Program-made: the position numbers and the translations under genes
Shown: one piece after another, positions 1 through 8,714 of the stretch
Layout: each line of letters starts with the position of its first letter
Numbering within the stretch: the first letter of the stretch is position 1
Notes under the pieces: generated by a model
The model's input: only the letters and a program-made list of their open reading frames with translations
Database searches by the model: none
What the model was told of the DNA's origin: nothing
NCBI GenBank assembly: GCA_965223105.1
Contig: OZ244987.1
Coordinates: 5,642,001-5,706,000 of the forward strand
Length of the DNA stretch: 64,000 nt
Origin: JABDMH01 sp965223105
Lineage (GTDB): Bacteria > Bacteroidota > Bacteroidia > Chitinophagales > Saprospiraceae
Reading direction: 5' to 3'

Positions 1-359
1 TGAGCCAATATGACATCAAACATGGCGAGGCCGTTGCCATCGGCATCGCTTTGGATGTGGCTTATGCTGCAGAGGCCAAATTTATCTCACGGACGACGGC
101 TGACCGAATATTGGGGGTACTGCTTCAATTTGGTTTCCGTTTGTTTCACCCCTTGATATTGAATGAATCGGAAACCAGAGTCAGCAATCACCTGCTCAAT
201 GGATTGGAAGAATTCAGAGAACATCTGGGAGGTCAGCTGACAATTCCCATGATTTCCGGGATAGGTAAAAAATTTGATGTACATCAAATGAATGCTGAAT
301 TGCTGTCGCAAGCTGCTCTATACCTGCAAAAAAAAGAATACAAGCATGTATCTCCCTGA
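1..359 (+). CDS. eboD: EboD-like 3-dehydroquinate synthase family protein (5' truncated)
   Basis: Only the C-terminal ~118 residues are present; the gene enters from the left edge in frame 3. The stretch HGEAVAIGI (positions 21-47) is the metal-binding histidine motif of the dehydroquinate synthase family, whose enzymes cyclise sugar phosphates using NAD and a divalent metal. The next two genes are EboE- and EboF-like, so this is the ebo version of the family rather than shikimate-pathway aroB. Ebo clusters (eboA-F) are known from cyanobacteria, eustigmatophyte-associated bacteria and pseudomonads, and are linked to handling or export of a small metabolite; the real substrate is unsettled. 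The stop at 357-359 overlaps the eboE start by 14 bases, which indicates one transcript. eboA, eboB and eboC would be expected to the left, outside the window. Confidence 0.8.
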   Translation, partial: SQYDIKHGEAVAIGIALDVAYAAEAKFISRTTADRILGVLLQFGFRLFHPLILNESETRVSNHLLNGLEEFREHLGGQLTIPMISGIGKKFDVHQMNAELLSQAALYLQKKEYKHVSP

Positions 360-1554
360 TGACTCACTACTTACCTACTGTAGTAATATTCATCCCGGCG
401 AATCCTGGTCAGAAGTATTCAGCAATGTGAAGAAGTATGTGTGCAAAGTCATGAGGGACATGGAGGTCTCTACATTTGGGATTGGACTAAGACTTTCTGA
501 TCAGGCATCTAAAACGCTGGTTCAAAAAGATGAACTAAGCAAATTTATCAGGTGGCTGCAAAATGAAAACCTTTTTGTGTTTACCGTCAATGGATTCCCT
601 TTCGGCGGTTTTCATCACCAGGTGGTCAAAGACCAAGTACATCATCCCGACTGGACCACCAAAGATCGACTAGACTACACCATCCGTCTTTTTGATATAC
701 TGGCACAATTGCTGCCAGAAGGATTGGATGGAGGTGTTTCAACTTCACCCATTTCTTACAAGCATTGGCACCAAGATGATCATGCCAAAGAAAAGGTGCT
801 AACAACCGCTGTCAGCAAACTGGTGGAGGTGGTCATTCACTTGGAAAAAATTAAGCATGAAACTGGGAAAATCCTGCACCTGGATATAGAACCAGAACCC
901 GACGGACTCGTTGAAACGGGAAAAGAATTCATCGATTTCTACAATGATTATCTGTTGAACGATGGTACAAAGCAAATCGTAAAACGGCTTGGTTGTACCT
1001 CATCTCAGGCCAAAGCAATGATCCGAACACATATCCAGCTGTGTTATGATATCTGCCATTTTGCAGTGGGATTTGAAGAGTCAAAAACATCCATTGACAA
1101 CTTTCAGAAGGAGGGCATCAAAATCGGACGAATTCAAATTAGTGCAGCACTTTCCTCGGGAGTGGTAAGGTCACCGGAGGAGCTTACCAGCCGGCGAGCG
1201 GCGTTGGCTCGATTCGACGAACCAGTCTATCTACATCAGGCTGTGGTTAGGACAGAATCTCAGCAGCTGCTGCGATATCCCGATCTAAAGCCAGCCTTAG
1301 ATCATTGGAACGAAGTGCCTACTGAAATCAGGACTCACTTTCACGTGCCGGTCTTTTTGGAGGAATATGGTGGTCTTTATTCGACGCAGCAAGATATTGT
1401 CGAGGTGCTGAAAATCTGGCAACACCGAAAATTCACTCAACACTTGGAGGTGGAAACCTATACCTGGGATGTCCTTCCGGAAGATATGCGGATGAACATC
1501 GTTCAATCGGTCACACGTGAATTGAACTGGGTAAAAAGCCAGCTGACGGCATGA
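346..1554 (+). CDS. eboE: EboE-like metabolite traffic protein (TIM-barrel)
   Basis: A 402-residue protein. The reading frame stays open upstream to 292, but the ATG at 346 gives an N-terminus (MYLPDDSLLTYCSNIHPGESW-like, key word NIHPGESW) that fits the EboE family, which begins just before the 'YC(T/S)N.HPGE' segment. EboE proteins resemble sugar-phosphate isomerase/epimerase TIM barrels. Visible in this copy are several acidic and histidine-rich strand ends such as HLDIEPEPDG (~179-188), CYDICHF (~234-240) and FLEEYGG (~337-343), placed as metal and substrate ligands would be. There is no signal peptide, so it is probably cytosolic. It overlaps eboD at the start and eboF at the end (ATGA). 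The chemical role is not established for the family. Confidence 0.85.
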   Translation: MYLPDDSLLTYCSNIHPGESWSEVFSNVKKYVCKVMRDMEVSTFGIGLRLSDQASKTLVQKDELSKFIRWLQNENLFVFTVNGFPFGGFHHQVVKDQVHHPDWTTKDRLDYTIRLFDILAQLLPEGLDGGVSTSPISYKHWHQDDHAKEKVLTTAVSKLVEVVIHLEKIKHETGKILHLDIEPEPDGLVETGKEFIDFYNDYLLNDGTKQIVKRLGCTSSQAKAMIRTHIQLCYDICHFAVGFEESKTSIDNFQKEGIKIGRIQISAALSSGVVRSPEELTSRRAALARFDEPVYLHQAVVRTESQQLLRYPDLKPALDHWNEVPTEIRTHFHVPVFLEEYGGLYSTQQDIVEVLKIWQHRKFTQHLEVETYTWDVLPEDMRMNIVQSVTRELNWVKSQLTA

Positions 1555-2915
1555 CGCACTTGGCACTCATCAACGTCGTCGGCCTGACTCAGCGTTTGAT
1601 TGGAGATGAGATGCCCTTCCTGCAGTCCTGGATACAAACCAGAAATTTGTCTCAGATTGAACCAATGCTGCCGGCAGTCACTTGTTCGGTACAGACCACT
1701 TATCTCACTGGTGTCTGGCCGCAAGACCATGGTATTGTAGGAAATGGTTGGTATTTTCGGGATGAATGTGAAGTAAAATTTTGGCGGCAATCCAATAAGT
1801 TGGTCCAAGCAACCAGTATTTGGGACCATGCACGGCAGAAAGATCCCAAATTCACCTGCGCAAATATGTTTTGGTGGTACAACATGTACTCCACGGTAGA
1901 CTACTCAGTGACACCCAGGCCCCAGTATCGAGCCAACGGGCTAAAAATCCCTGATTGTTATTCGCATCCCACGACGCTACGTGATCGCCTGCAAGCGGAT
2001 TTGGGTACCTTCCCTTTATTCCATTTCTGGGGTCCTACTACCAGCATCAAATCCAGTCGATGGATTGCTGAAGCATCTTTGAAAGTTTGGGATTGGCACA
2101 AACCGACATTATTACTGGTCTACCTGCCACACCTCGATTACTGCCTGCAAAAATTTGGAAATAATCATGATAAGGTGGTCAGTGACTTAAGGGAAATTGA
2201 TCAAGTACTATCCCACTTAATTTCGGAGTTGGAGCACAGGGAAATTGTCGTAAACCTCATTTCTGAGTACGGCATCACCGATGTAACTCAACCCATTCAT
2301 CTCAACCGCATTTTTCGGAAGCACCAATGGCTGGCCATCCGTGAAGAAAATGGGTTGGAGCTCCTGGATGCTGGGCAATCAAAAGTATTTGCCCTGGCCG
2401 ATCATCAGGTGGCGCAGATCTATATCAACGACCATTCACAAAAGCAAAAGGTCAAAAAAATCTTAGAAAAAACACCCGGTATTGCCTATGTATTGGATCA
2501 GGAGAAAAAGACATTTCATTTGGATCATTCCAGATCGGGTGAATTGATCGCGGTCGCCAGTCCGGATCATTGGTTTACCTATTACTATTGGTTGCAGGAC
2601 TCACGGGCGCCAGATTTCGCTCGTACTGTAGATATCCATCGAAAACCCGGTTATGACCCGGTGGAAATGTTTTTCGATCCCAAAAAGAAACTCTTGATGC
2701 CCCGAATTATTTGGAAGCTCTTGATGAAAAAATTGGGATTTCGCACCTTGATGAATTTTATCCCTTTGGATGCTTCTTTGGTGAAGGGGTCGCATGGTCA
2801 GGTTGATCTCGATGATCATGATAAGCCCATTTTCATCACTTCTATGCCCCTGCACCATCCGTTGAAACCAACTGAGATCCATGATCTGATCTTATCACAG
2901 GTATTTAATGACTAG
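1551..2915 (+). CDS. eboF: EboF-like alkaline phosphatase family / nucleotide pyrophosphatase-type hydrolase
   Basis: A 454-residue protein of the type I phosphodiesterase / nucleotide pyrophosphatase (alkaline phosphatase superfamily) fold. The N-terminus (LALINVVGLTQRLIG) fits the first metal-ligand strand, although the usual Asp there appears as Asn/Val-rich sequence. PAVTCSVQTTYLTG (~43-56) is the nucleophile Ser/Thr region, followed by PQDHGIVGNGW, and LVYLPHLDYCLQKFG (~189-203) carries the D-x-x-x...H metal ligands. The start ATG overlaps the eboE stop (ATGA), so translation is coupled. It is the last gene of the ebo cluster here. Members of this family remove phosphate or phosphonate esters; the ebo substrate is unknown. 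No signal peptide is visible. Confidence 0.85.
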   Translation: MTHLALINVVGLTQRLIGDEMPFLQSWIQTRNLSQIEPMLPAVTCSVQTTYLTGVWPQDHGIVGNGWYFRDECEVKFWRQSNKLVQATSIWDHARQKDPKFTCANMFWWYNMYSTVDYSVTPRPQYRANGLKIPDCYSHPTTLRDRLQADLGTFPLFHFWGPTTSIKSSRWIAEASLKVWDWHKPTLLLVYLPHLDYCLQKFGNNHDKVVSDLREIDQVLSHLISELEHREIVVNLISEYGITDVTQPIHLNRIFRKHQWLAIREENGLELLDAGQSKVFALADHQVAQIYINDHSQKQKVKKILEKTPGIAYVLDQEKKTFHLDHSRSGELIAVASPDHWFTYYYWLQDSRAPDFARTVDIHRKPGYDPVEMFFDPKKKLLMPRIIWKLLMKKLGFRTLMNFIPLDASLVKGSHGQVDLDDHDKPIFITSMPLHHPLKPTEIHDLILSQVFND

Positions 2916-3285
2916 ATCGCAATTGAACAACACCTACCTTTCGTCCATATTGTCAACAGCAGGTACTTCGGTTTGGATATGAGCCTGTACGACCGATAGG
3001 AAGTATGGCTTCATATCTCGTGTTATCTTCTGGCCGGTACTTGAATTTAAGAACAAGGAACACTGATTAACGACTTTAGAATTATGTTTGATTTTTGATT
3101 TTATTCATTCTGCAGTTCTACCTCCAAAATCAAAAATCGTTAATCCTTGTTCGATATTCATTTCTTCAATACTTGTTCGTTTTGCTTGAGGATAACTTGT
3201 GAAAAGTATCATGTGATCATGCCACTAACACGATTAAAAATAGAATTATTACCTTGACCATCAAACAAATAGAGTAACCACCGAT
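2916..3285. other. Intergenic region after eboF with imperfect inverted repeat
   Basis: A 370-base gap between eboF and the PaiB-like gene. No convincing coding frame is seen. It is AT-rich and contains the inverted repeat described separately at 3051-3152; the last ~130 bases before 3286 should hold the promoter of the next gene, but no clear TTG/TAnnTTTG pair could be picked out. Confidence 0.6.
3051..3152. repeat. Imperfect inverted repeat, intergenic
   Basis: The left arm (from 3051: GAACAAGGA...TTAACGA...TTTGATTTTTGATTTT) is repeated in reverse complement at the right (AAAATCAAAAATCGTTAA, then TCCTTGTTC, ending 3152). The left arm carries two extra insertions of about 7 and 13 bases relative to the right arm. 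The central loop is AT-rich. It could form a long hairpin and act as a transcription end for eboF, or be a remnant of a palindromic repeat element. Basis: read directly from the sequence; the function is inferred. Confidence 0.5.
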
Positions 3286-3954
3286 ATGTATAGCTTCCCA
3301 TATTTTAAGGAAAAAGACCAAAGCAAAATACTTGCCTTCATAAGAGATCATCCCTTTGCTTTCTTGACTGGAAGTAACTTATCAGGCACCCAGGTGGCAA
3401 CGCAAATTCCAATTTTGGTGGAGGAACGGCTGGGAGAATTATTTTTTCAGGGACATATCATGAGGAACACCGATCATCACAAGGCTTTTTCTGAAAACTC
3501 CCAAGCGTTAATTGTATTTACTGGTCCCCATACCTACGTTAGTGCTTCCTTGTATTCTAATCCTAAAATGGGATCAACATGGAATTATATGAGTGTACAT
3601 GTAAGTGGAAAAATAAAATTTATGTCTGATGCCGACTTGGTTGAATTTATGAGAAAGCTGACATTGAGGTTTGAGGAAGGCAATAATCAATCGCCTACTT
3701 ACTATGATAACCTGCCAGATCATTTTCTAGATAAAATGATGCCCGCCATTGTTGGCTTTGAACTCAAAGCCGATCACATAGATCACACTTTTAAGTTGAG
3801 TCAAAATCGGGATGAAAAAAGCTATCGAAATATTATTGCACAACTAGAACGTCAAGGTGGAAACAGTGCATTAATTGCCGCAAAGATGCAAGAGCGACTG
3901 CCAGAATTATTTCCAGCTGATGAAGTTTGGGATGAAAATCAATTTGACTCCTAG
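3286..3954 (+). CDS. PaiB-like FMN-binding negative transcriptional regulator family protein
   Basis: A 222-residue protein of the PaiB / FMN-binding split-barrel family. Recognisable family words are HPFAFLTG (~22-29), the ATQIPILVEE segment (~38-47), FQGHIMRNTDHHKAF (~54-68), VFTGPHTYVSASLY (~77-90), and STWNYMSVHVSGKI (~97-110). These build the dimeric flavin-binding barrel. PaiB was described in Bacillus as a regulator of proteases and sporulation, but most bacterial members are uncharacterised flavin or haem-related proteins. No DNA-binding domain is visible, so 'regulator' is a family name and not a demonstrated function. It stands alone, convergent with the malonate transporter genes on the other strand. 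Confidence 0.85.
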   Translation: MYSFPYFKEKDQSKILAFIRDHPFAFLTGSNLSGTQVATQIPILVEERLGELFFQGHIMRNTDHHKAFSENSQALIVFTGPHTYVSASLYSNPKMGSTWNYMSVHVSGKIKFMSDADLVEFMRKLTLRFEEGNNQSPTYYDNLPDHFLDKMMPAIVGFELKADHIDHTFKLSQNRDEKSYRNIIAQLERQGGNSALIAAKMQERLPELFPADEVWDENQFDS

Positions 3955-4095
3955 ATGATCTAAAATCAACAGAAAAGCTCTATAAATTCAAGCAAGTAAA
4001 TAATAACCAGTACACTTTCGGGCCACTGCATCTCATCTCCCAAAAAAATGGCGTGTCAGATAGGGCAGTAATATTCACAGGGGCACCTTTAAAAA

Positions 4096-4149
4096 CCCGT
4101 TCATGGATCGAACACCATGCCCTCGTCATTTGTTTCTTGAATCTTTCAC
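4096..4149 (+). repeat. Dispersed intergenic repeat, copy A
   Basis: One of three related ~60-base intergenic sequences in this window. Shared words: CCCGTTCATGGATCG, an AACA..ATG..C.TCG.CATTTGTTT core, then TTGAATC. This copy is the most diverged; its central palindrome is damaged. It lies between the converging 3' ends of the PaiB-like gene and madM. Copies B (19989-20051) and C (61227-61288, reverse strand) match each other better. Confidence 0.55.
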
Positions 4150-4159
4150 AGCACATTTC

Positions 4160-4903
4160 CTAAACCATCATTCTCAATGAAAAGTAAAGAATAGATGGAC
4201 AGAGCAGACATCCCAAACCAGTATAAAAGGTAGCGGTAAGTGCACCATAGGGTACCAACTTGGGATCGGTAGCTGCCAATCCGGCTGTGACACCACTGGT
4301 GGTACCAATTAAACCACCAAAAACTACTGCTGAGTGGGGATTATCCAAATGAATGGCCTTGGCAATCAGCGGCGTACCAATAGTGGCTACCAATGTCTTC
4401 ACCACCCCAGTTGCAATACTTATGGCAATGACCTCTGAGCTGGCTCCCAAAGCACCACCAGTTACCGGTCCGACAATATACGTACAGGCTCCAGCTCCAA
4501 TTGTTGTCAAGCTAACGGCATCACTGTATCCCATAGTCATCGCAATAATAACGCCGACCATAAAACTAATAACCACACCCAATATTAGCGCTACGCTCCC
4601 GGCTAACCCTGCTTGCCTGATCTTATCCAAATCAGCCCCCATGGCGGTGGCTACCACTGAAAAATCCCTAAACATAGATCCACCCATCAACGCCAATCCG
4701 CCAAACAAAGGAATATCCGCCAGTCCTTTCGTATTTCCCAAGAGTGCCAGAGATAAACCCACCATGACCGCAATAGCCACTCCCGGAATTTTGCCACGAA
4801 ACAGATACTTAGACACCCAAAAAGAAAACCACATGATGATGCCAATCACCAAAAAGGCGAATACCAGCCCATTTTTATCAACGATTTTCTCAAATAATTC
4901 CAT
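4160..4903 (-). CDS. madM: Malonate transporter subunit MadM
   Basis: A 247-residue polytopic membrane protein with about seven to eight hydrophobic helices. The sequence is typical of MadM, the large subunit of the two-component sodium:malonate symporter MadLM: the Gly/Ala-rich segment around PLFGGLALMGGSMFRDFSVV (~65-84), AGACTYIVGPVTGG (~137-150), and HSAVVFGGLIGTTSGVTAG (~191-209). Its ATG overlaps the last base of the madL stop (TGATG), so the two subunits are translationally coupled. The genes before it are madL and a malonyl-CoA synthetase, so the transported substrate is most likely malonate. No malonate decarboxylase genes are nearby. Confidence 0.9.
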   Translation of the reverse strand: MELFEKIVDKNGLVFAFLVIGIIMWFSFWVSKYLFRGKIPGVAIAVMVGLSLALLGNTKGLADIPLFGGLALMGGSMFRDFSVVATAMGADLDKIRQAGLAGSVALILGVVISFMVGVIIAMTMGYSDAVSLTTIGAGACTYIVGPVTGGALGASSEVIAISIATGVVKTLVATIGTPLIAKAIHLDNPHSAVVFGGLIGTTSGVTAGLAATDPKLVPYGALTATFYTGLGCLLCPSILYFSLRMMV

Positions 4904-5271
4904 CAGCCTAGTGGGTCCTTTCGACCTATTTTAGAAATGATAGGTACCAACAGAAATCCAATAACTGTTGCAACGACTCCGACTATAATTGCTACTGGAC
5001 CTCCCGAAACGGCAGCATGGACATTCTGTGTTGCAGCCATTGCAACAATGATTGGAATATACATGGATGTCCAGAATAAAATACCTCGGCTGGTTTCCAT
5101 CTTCAGCCATCCCTTTCTTTTAAGAAAAAGATTGATGATCATTAACAAAATCATGGCAAACCCAACACCCCCAACATCACCATCAATGCCGATCATCTCA
5201 CCCAAGAGACTGCCCAAATATTTTCCAGTTATAAAGCAGAAAGCCAGCAGAGCAACGCCATAAATGATCAT
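4903..5271 (-). CDS. madL: Malonate transporter subunit MadL
   Basis: A 122-residue membrane protein with four predicted helices, matching the small subunit MadL of the sodium:malonate symporter. The helix containing GKYLGSLLGEMIGIDGDVGG (~17-36) is characteristic, followed by a second helix before a basic loop (FLKRKGWLK) and a Gly/Val-rich third and fourth helix ending near IGRKDPLG. Its start codon overlaps the stop of the acyl-CoA synthetase gene upstream (ATGA at 5268-5271) and its stop overlaps the madM start by one base, so all three genes form one tight operon. Function with MadM: proton- or sodium-driven malonate uptake, known from Malonomonas and other bacteria. Confidence 0.9.
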   Translation of the reverse strand: MIIYGVALLAFCFITGKYLGSLLGEMIGIDGDVGGVGFAMILLMIINLFLKRKGWLKMETSRGILFWTSMYIPIIVAMAATQNVHAAVSGGPVAIIVGVVATVIGFLLVPIISKIGRKDPLG

Positions 5272-6752
5272 GATTTAGCCAATATTTTCTGTAGTTCCTT
5301 TTTGGTGACCTTTCCCATTACGTTGCGCGGCAGATCAGTTTGGATGATATATTTGCGTGGACACTTGTAGTTTGGTAGTCGCTCGCGAAGCCAACCGCCT
5401 AACTCCACAAGTGGGTTTTCAGCACCATCTTGTAAGATCAGACTGGCGGCGACTAATTCTCCCCACTCCTCATCAGGTATACCGACTACCCCACAGTCCT
5501 TAATGTCAGGATGCTGACGCAATACCTCTTCAATTTCCAGTGCGGAAATCTTATATCCACCCGATTTAATAATATCCACCGAATTTCTGCCCAGTATTCG
5601 GTAACTACCCTGCTCATACACAGCAATGTCTCCTGTCTTAAACCATCCGTCTACAAAGGCTTCTTGGGTCGCTTCTGGTCTACCCCAATACTCTTTGAAA
5701 ACATTTGGTCCTTTGACTTGGATTTCACCGGCTTGCCCTGCCGGTACTTCTTGATGAGTCTCATCGACTATACGCAGGATCACACCAGGTAATGGCTGGC
5801 CGATATAGCCTGGTCTCCGTTCTCCGCGGTAAGGGTTACTAATAGCCATCCCGATCTCTGTCATACCATAGCGCTCCAAGAGTGTGTGCCCACTGATGTC
5901 TCTCCACTTTTCTAAGGTGGAAATGGGCAAAGCTGCAGAACCCGAGACCATGAGACGGAAATTCTGCAGTACATCCTTTATCAACTCTTGCTGACCATTG
6001 TCAAGCTGATGCCAAAAATGGATCAATTTGTAATAAATGGTCGGCACAGCCATGAAAACATTAACTTGCCTTTTCAGAAACACCGCAAATATTTGCTCTG
6101 GATCAAACCTCGGAAGAAATTCACAACAAGCCCCGCTCCACAATGCACAACATAATACATTGACAATGCCATGCACATGATGCAAAGGCAAAATATTGAG
6201 GATATGGTCATCTTTTTGCCACTCCCAAGAGGTGACCAGTGCCCGGATCTGGGCTTCAATATTTTGATGTGTAGCCACCACTCCTTTAGGTCTGCCCGTC
6301 GTCCCACTGGTATATAAGATCATTGCCCTTCGATCAGGCTGGATATTGGGCAAAATACCCTCTTGTTCTACCGATTGCCCTACTGGTAAGGCTCCTATTT
6401 TAAACGTTGTGAACAAGGGACCGACAAGCTCACGATACTCCTCTGAGAAAATGACTGCAGCAGCACCTGTATCTTCAATGACATACTTAATAGAAGCGTA
6501 AGGATGCTTGGTGCAAAGCGGAACGGCAATCCCTCCAGCACGCCAAATACCCCATTGAACACTGGCATAGTCAAAACCCGGGGTTACAATGAAGGCGATC
6601 CGTGCTCCTTGCAAGTCGTTACGTCCACTCAGCAGCGATAGGCCAATTTTGTAGGAAGCATTCAACAAATCCTGATATTGATAATCTCGCCCTTCACTTT
6701 TAATGGCCAGCCTCGAAGAAAAGGATTTAGCTCTCTCGATCAGTTCAAGCAT
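5268..6752 (-). CDS. matB: Malonyl-CoA synthetase (MatB/ACSF3-type acyl-CoA ligase)
   Basis: A 494-residue ANL-family adenylating enzyme. It contains the P-loop YTSGTTGRPKGV (~146-157), HHVHGIVNVL (~190-199), the RYGMTEIGMAISNP box (~289-302) followed by GERRPGYIGQPLPGV, and the hinge/core GWFKTGDIA (~369-377). YGMTEIGMA.SNP and the RRPG..G.PLPGV run are typical of malonyl-CoA synthetases (MatB, human ACSF3). NVMGKVTKKEL at the C-terminus carries the catalytic lysine. It should convert malonate, ATP and CoA to malonyl-CoA, AMP and pyrophosphate in the cytosol. It is the first gene of an operon with madL and madM, so imported malonate would be activated directly. A partner malonyl-CoA decarboxylase is absent, so the product could feed fatty-acid or polyketide synthesis. 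Confidence 0.9.
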   Translation of the reverse strand: MLELIERAKSFSSRLAIKSEGRDYQYQDLLNASYKIGLSLLSGRNDLQGARIAFIVTPGFDYASVQWGIWRAGGIAVPLCTKHPYASIKYVIEDTGAAAVIFSEEYRELVGPLFTTFKIGALPVGQSVEQEGILPNIQPDRRAMILYTSGTTGRPKGVVATHQNIEAQIRALVTSWEWQKDDHILNILPLHHVHGIVNVLCCALWSGACCEFLPRFDPEQIFAVFLKRQVNVFMAVPTIYYKLIHFWHQLDNGQQELIKDVLQNFRLMVSGSAALPISTLEKWRDISGHTLLERYGMTEIGMAISNPYRGERRPGYIGQPLPGVILRIVDETHQEVPAGQAGEIQVKGPNVFKEYWGRPEATQEAFVDGWFKTGDIAVYEQGSYRILGRNSVDIIKSGGYKISALEIEEVLRQHPDIKDCGVVGIPDEEWGELVAASLILQDGAENPLVELGGWLRERLPNYKCPRKYIIQTDLPRNVMGKVTKKELQKILAKS

Positions 6753-6914
6753 ATAGACAATTTATCACAATAGATAGAACAAGATACTTTCATCTCCAGC
6801 AAATCATAGAATTCGCAACCATTGAATTTGGAAATATTGACCCCATTCCATTCCAGTAACTTTCCTACTTCATCGGTCTTTTCATGATCGGGACTTCAGA
6901 GCGTAAAGCAGCAA

Positions 6915-7919
6915 ATGAGCAAGCGAAATGACATAATACCTACCTTTGGCAATTTAAGATCGTTGATGATGAACCGCTCTGCTCCTAAAGAATATAAAAA
7001 CGTAATCGCTATAGCTCTTGTCATAATGCTAGGCGGCGTTGTGTTTGGACAAGATGCATATCTTTTCTCTTATTTTACTGGCAATGGAGAAGATGGGGTA
7101 CATCTTGCCTACAGTCGAGACGGACTGCGCTGGACTGCGCTAAATGATAATCGGTCATTTCTTACTCCAACCGCCGGTGGGGACAAACTAATGCGAGATC
7201 CCTGCATTATTAAGGGCGGCGATGGAAATTTTCATATGGTGTGGACAGTGAGTTGGAACGAGAAAGGGATCGGTTATTCCAATTCCCCAGATTTGATTCG
7301 CTGGTCTGAACAAATCTATATACCAGTCATGGAGCACGAACCCAATGCTAGAAATTGCTGGGCACCGGAATTGTATTATGATGATGCAAATCAAGAATAT
7401 TTGATTTATTGGGCCACCACTATCCCAAACAGGTTTTCAGAAACCGACAGCACCGGAGATGATGGATATAACCACCGGATGTACTACACTACGACTCAGG
7501 ACTTCGATATATTTGGTGATACAAAATTACTTTACGACCCAGGATTTAATGTGATCGATGCAACGATCAAAAAAATTAATCATATTTATTTCATGTTTTT
7601 GAAAGATGAAACACGATATCCCAAGGCCCAAAAGAAGTTGCGGATTGCCAAAAGCGATCGTTTACTGGGACCATATTCCGCCGCCTCTGAGCCCATAACC
7701 GGAGACCGCTGGGTTGAGGGACCAACGATTACCCAGACTGGCCGCGGTTGGACAGTCTATTTTGATCAATACCGGTTACAGAAAATGGGAGCCATCACTT
7801 CGGACAACCTCGAAGATTGGACGGATATTTCTGATGAGATCCATTTCCCAAACGGTACCAGACATGGTACTGTTTTTCAGGTATCACAGGAAATTTTAGC
7901 CGATTTAATGAATCAATAA
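6915..7919 (+). CDS. GH43-like exported glycoside hydrolase (five-bladed propeller)
   Basis: A 334-residue protein with a GH43-type five-bladed beta-propeller. The three expected carboxylates are visible: base Asp in MRDPCII (D95), pKa-modulating Asp in VIDATI (D215) and acid Glu in VEGPTI (E268), plus NCWAPELYY (~147-155), a common GH43 word. A hydrophobic signal segment ends at VVFGQ (~42-46). With this start the basic N-region is long (29 residues); ATG codons at 6966/6969 would give a more usual signal peptide. I kept the first ATG because it has an A-rich upstream stretch. Likely substrates are arabinose- or xylose-containing glycans, but GH43 specificity cannot be read from sequence alone. 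It lies alone between matB (divergent) and a converging lipoprotein gene. Confidence 0.75.
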   Translation: MSKRNDIIPTFGNLRSLMMNRSAPKEYKNVIAIALVIMLGGVVFGQDAYLFSYFTGNGEDGVHLAYSRDGLRWTALNDNRSFLTPTAGGDKLMRDPCIIKGGDGNFHMVWTVSWNEKGIGYSNSPDLIRWSEQIYIPVMEHEPNARNCWAPELYYDDANQEYLIYWATTIPNRFSETDSTGDDGYNHRMYYTTTQDFDIFGDTKLLYDPGFNVIDATIKKINHIYFMFLKDETRYPKAQKKLRIAKSDRLLGPYSAASEPITGDRWVEGPTITQTGRGWTVYFDQYRLQKMGAITSDNLEDWTDISDEIHFPNGTRHGTVFQVSQEILADLMNQ

Positions 7920-8076
7920 TAAAGACATCCGGGCCTATCATCAATAGAATAAAGTCTAAAATCCGTTTGGGATGAGTGTTAAAATGGATGTTAAACTGGT
8001 TTCTAAGAACTTAACCTTAGCAATTTTTTCACTTACGTTTTAGTCGCATCAAATTGTTTAGTATACCAAAAGTGCA

Positions 8077-8658
8077 TCACTTTATCTCCAAAGGAAAGGT
8101 TGCCTGCACCTGAATTTGACCACCGGCATTGTCAATGATCCCATCTTCCACTCCCATGGCTGCTTTATTTGGTGAACGGACTAAGGAAATGTTTACCTCC
8201 CCGCTGCCGGCAGTCCCTGAGTTGACAGCAACAAATAGTCCCAAAGGAAATCCATTGCCATCCTGATCTGCATAGATAAATTCAATATCCAAGCCCAATG
8301 CACGATAAAAAACCTGATACTCAATGGGATTCTGCTGAATTTGCGTCACAATATTTTCTGCGGGTTGAGTATTTTGGTTTTCAACTTCCAATGAGCCAAA
8401 GTAGATGGTATTGGCTGCTATTGATCCACCTTCAATGACCGGTGGATCTCCACCCGGTCCATCGAGATCTTCATAGGTAAGCATTATCGGTTCAGCCATT
8501 CCTGAACTCATCAACAAAAGGCGAAGATTGGTGATCTCCTGTCGTTCAATTTCTGGAGCAGGATCGTCCTCTTTACAGGCTGTTAAGGATATCAAGAAAA
8601 TAAGTAGGGCGGGAAACAGACGCACGGCAATCGAGTATTTAAGACAATAAAAACTCAT
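8077..8658 (-). CDS. Lipoprotein of the 'type 1 periplasmic binding fold superfamily' group in Bacteroidota
   Basis: A ~193-residue exported lipoprotein; the open frame extends to 8697, but the ATG at 8658 gives a normal-sized signal peptide ending in the lipobox LTAC. After the acidic CKEDD linker comes LTYEDLDGPGGDPP (~60-73), then AANTIYFGSLEVENQ and PAENIVTQI. These words recur in a small Bacteroidota lipoprotein family usually annotated 'type 1 periplasmic binding fold superfamily protein' and often found beside outer-membrane receptors. The molecular role is not known. Here it follows a sulfatase gene on the same strand 56 bases downstream, so they may be co-transcribed. No TonB receptor is adjacent, unlike many relatives. 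Confidence 0.7.
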   Translation of the reverse strand: MSFYCLKYSIAVRLFPALLIFLISLTACKEDDPAPEIERQEITNLRLLLMSSGMAEPIMLTYEDLDGPGGDPPVIEGGSIAANTIYFGSLEVENQNTQPAENIVTQIQQNPIEYQVFYRALGLDIEFIYADQDGNGFPLGLFVAVNSGTAGSGEVNISLVRSPNKAAMGVEDGIIDNAGGQIQVQATFPLEIK

Positions 8659-8714
8659 CAGTGTATACAAAGATAGCGCTTTGCCGGCTGGCATCAACCG
8701 ATCACAACGCCTCG

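Noticed and set aside
4353..4934. A 193-codon open frame on the plus strand opposite madM
   Set aside because: It is the antisense of a well-recognised transporter gene; its low-complexity Pro/Thr/Ala composition mirrors membrane-helix codons.
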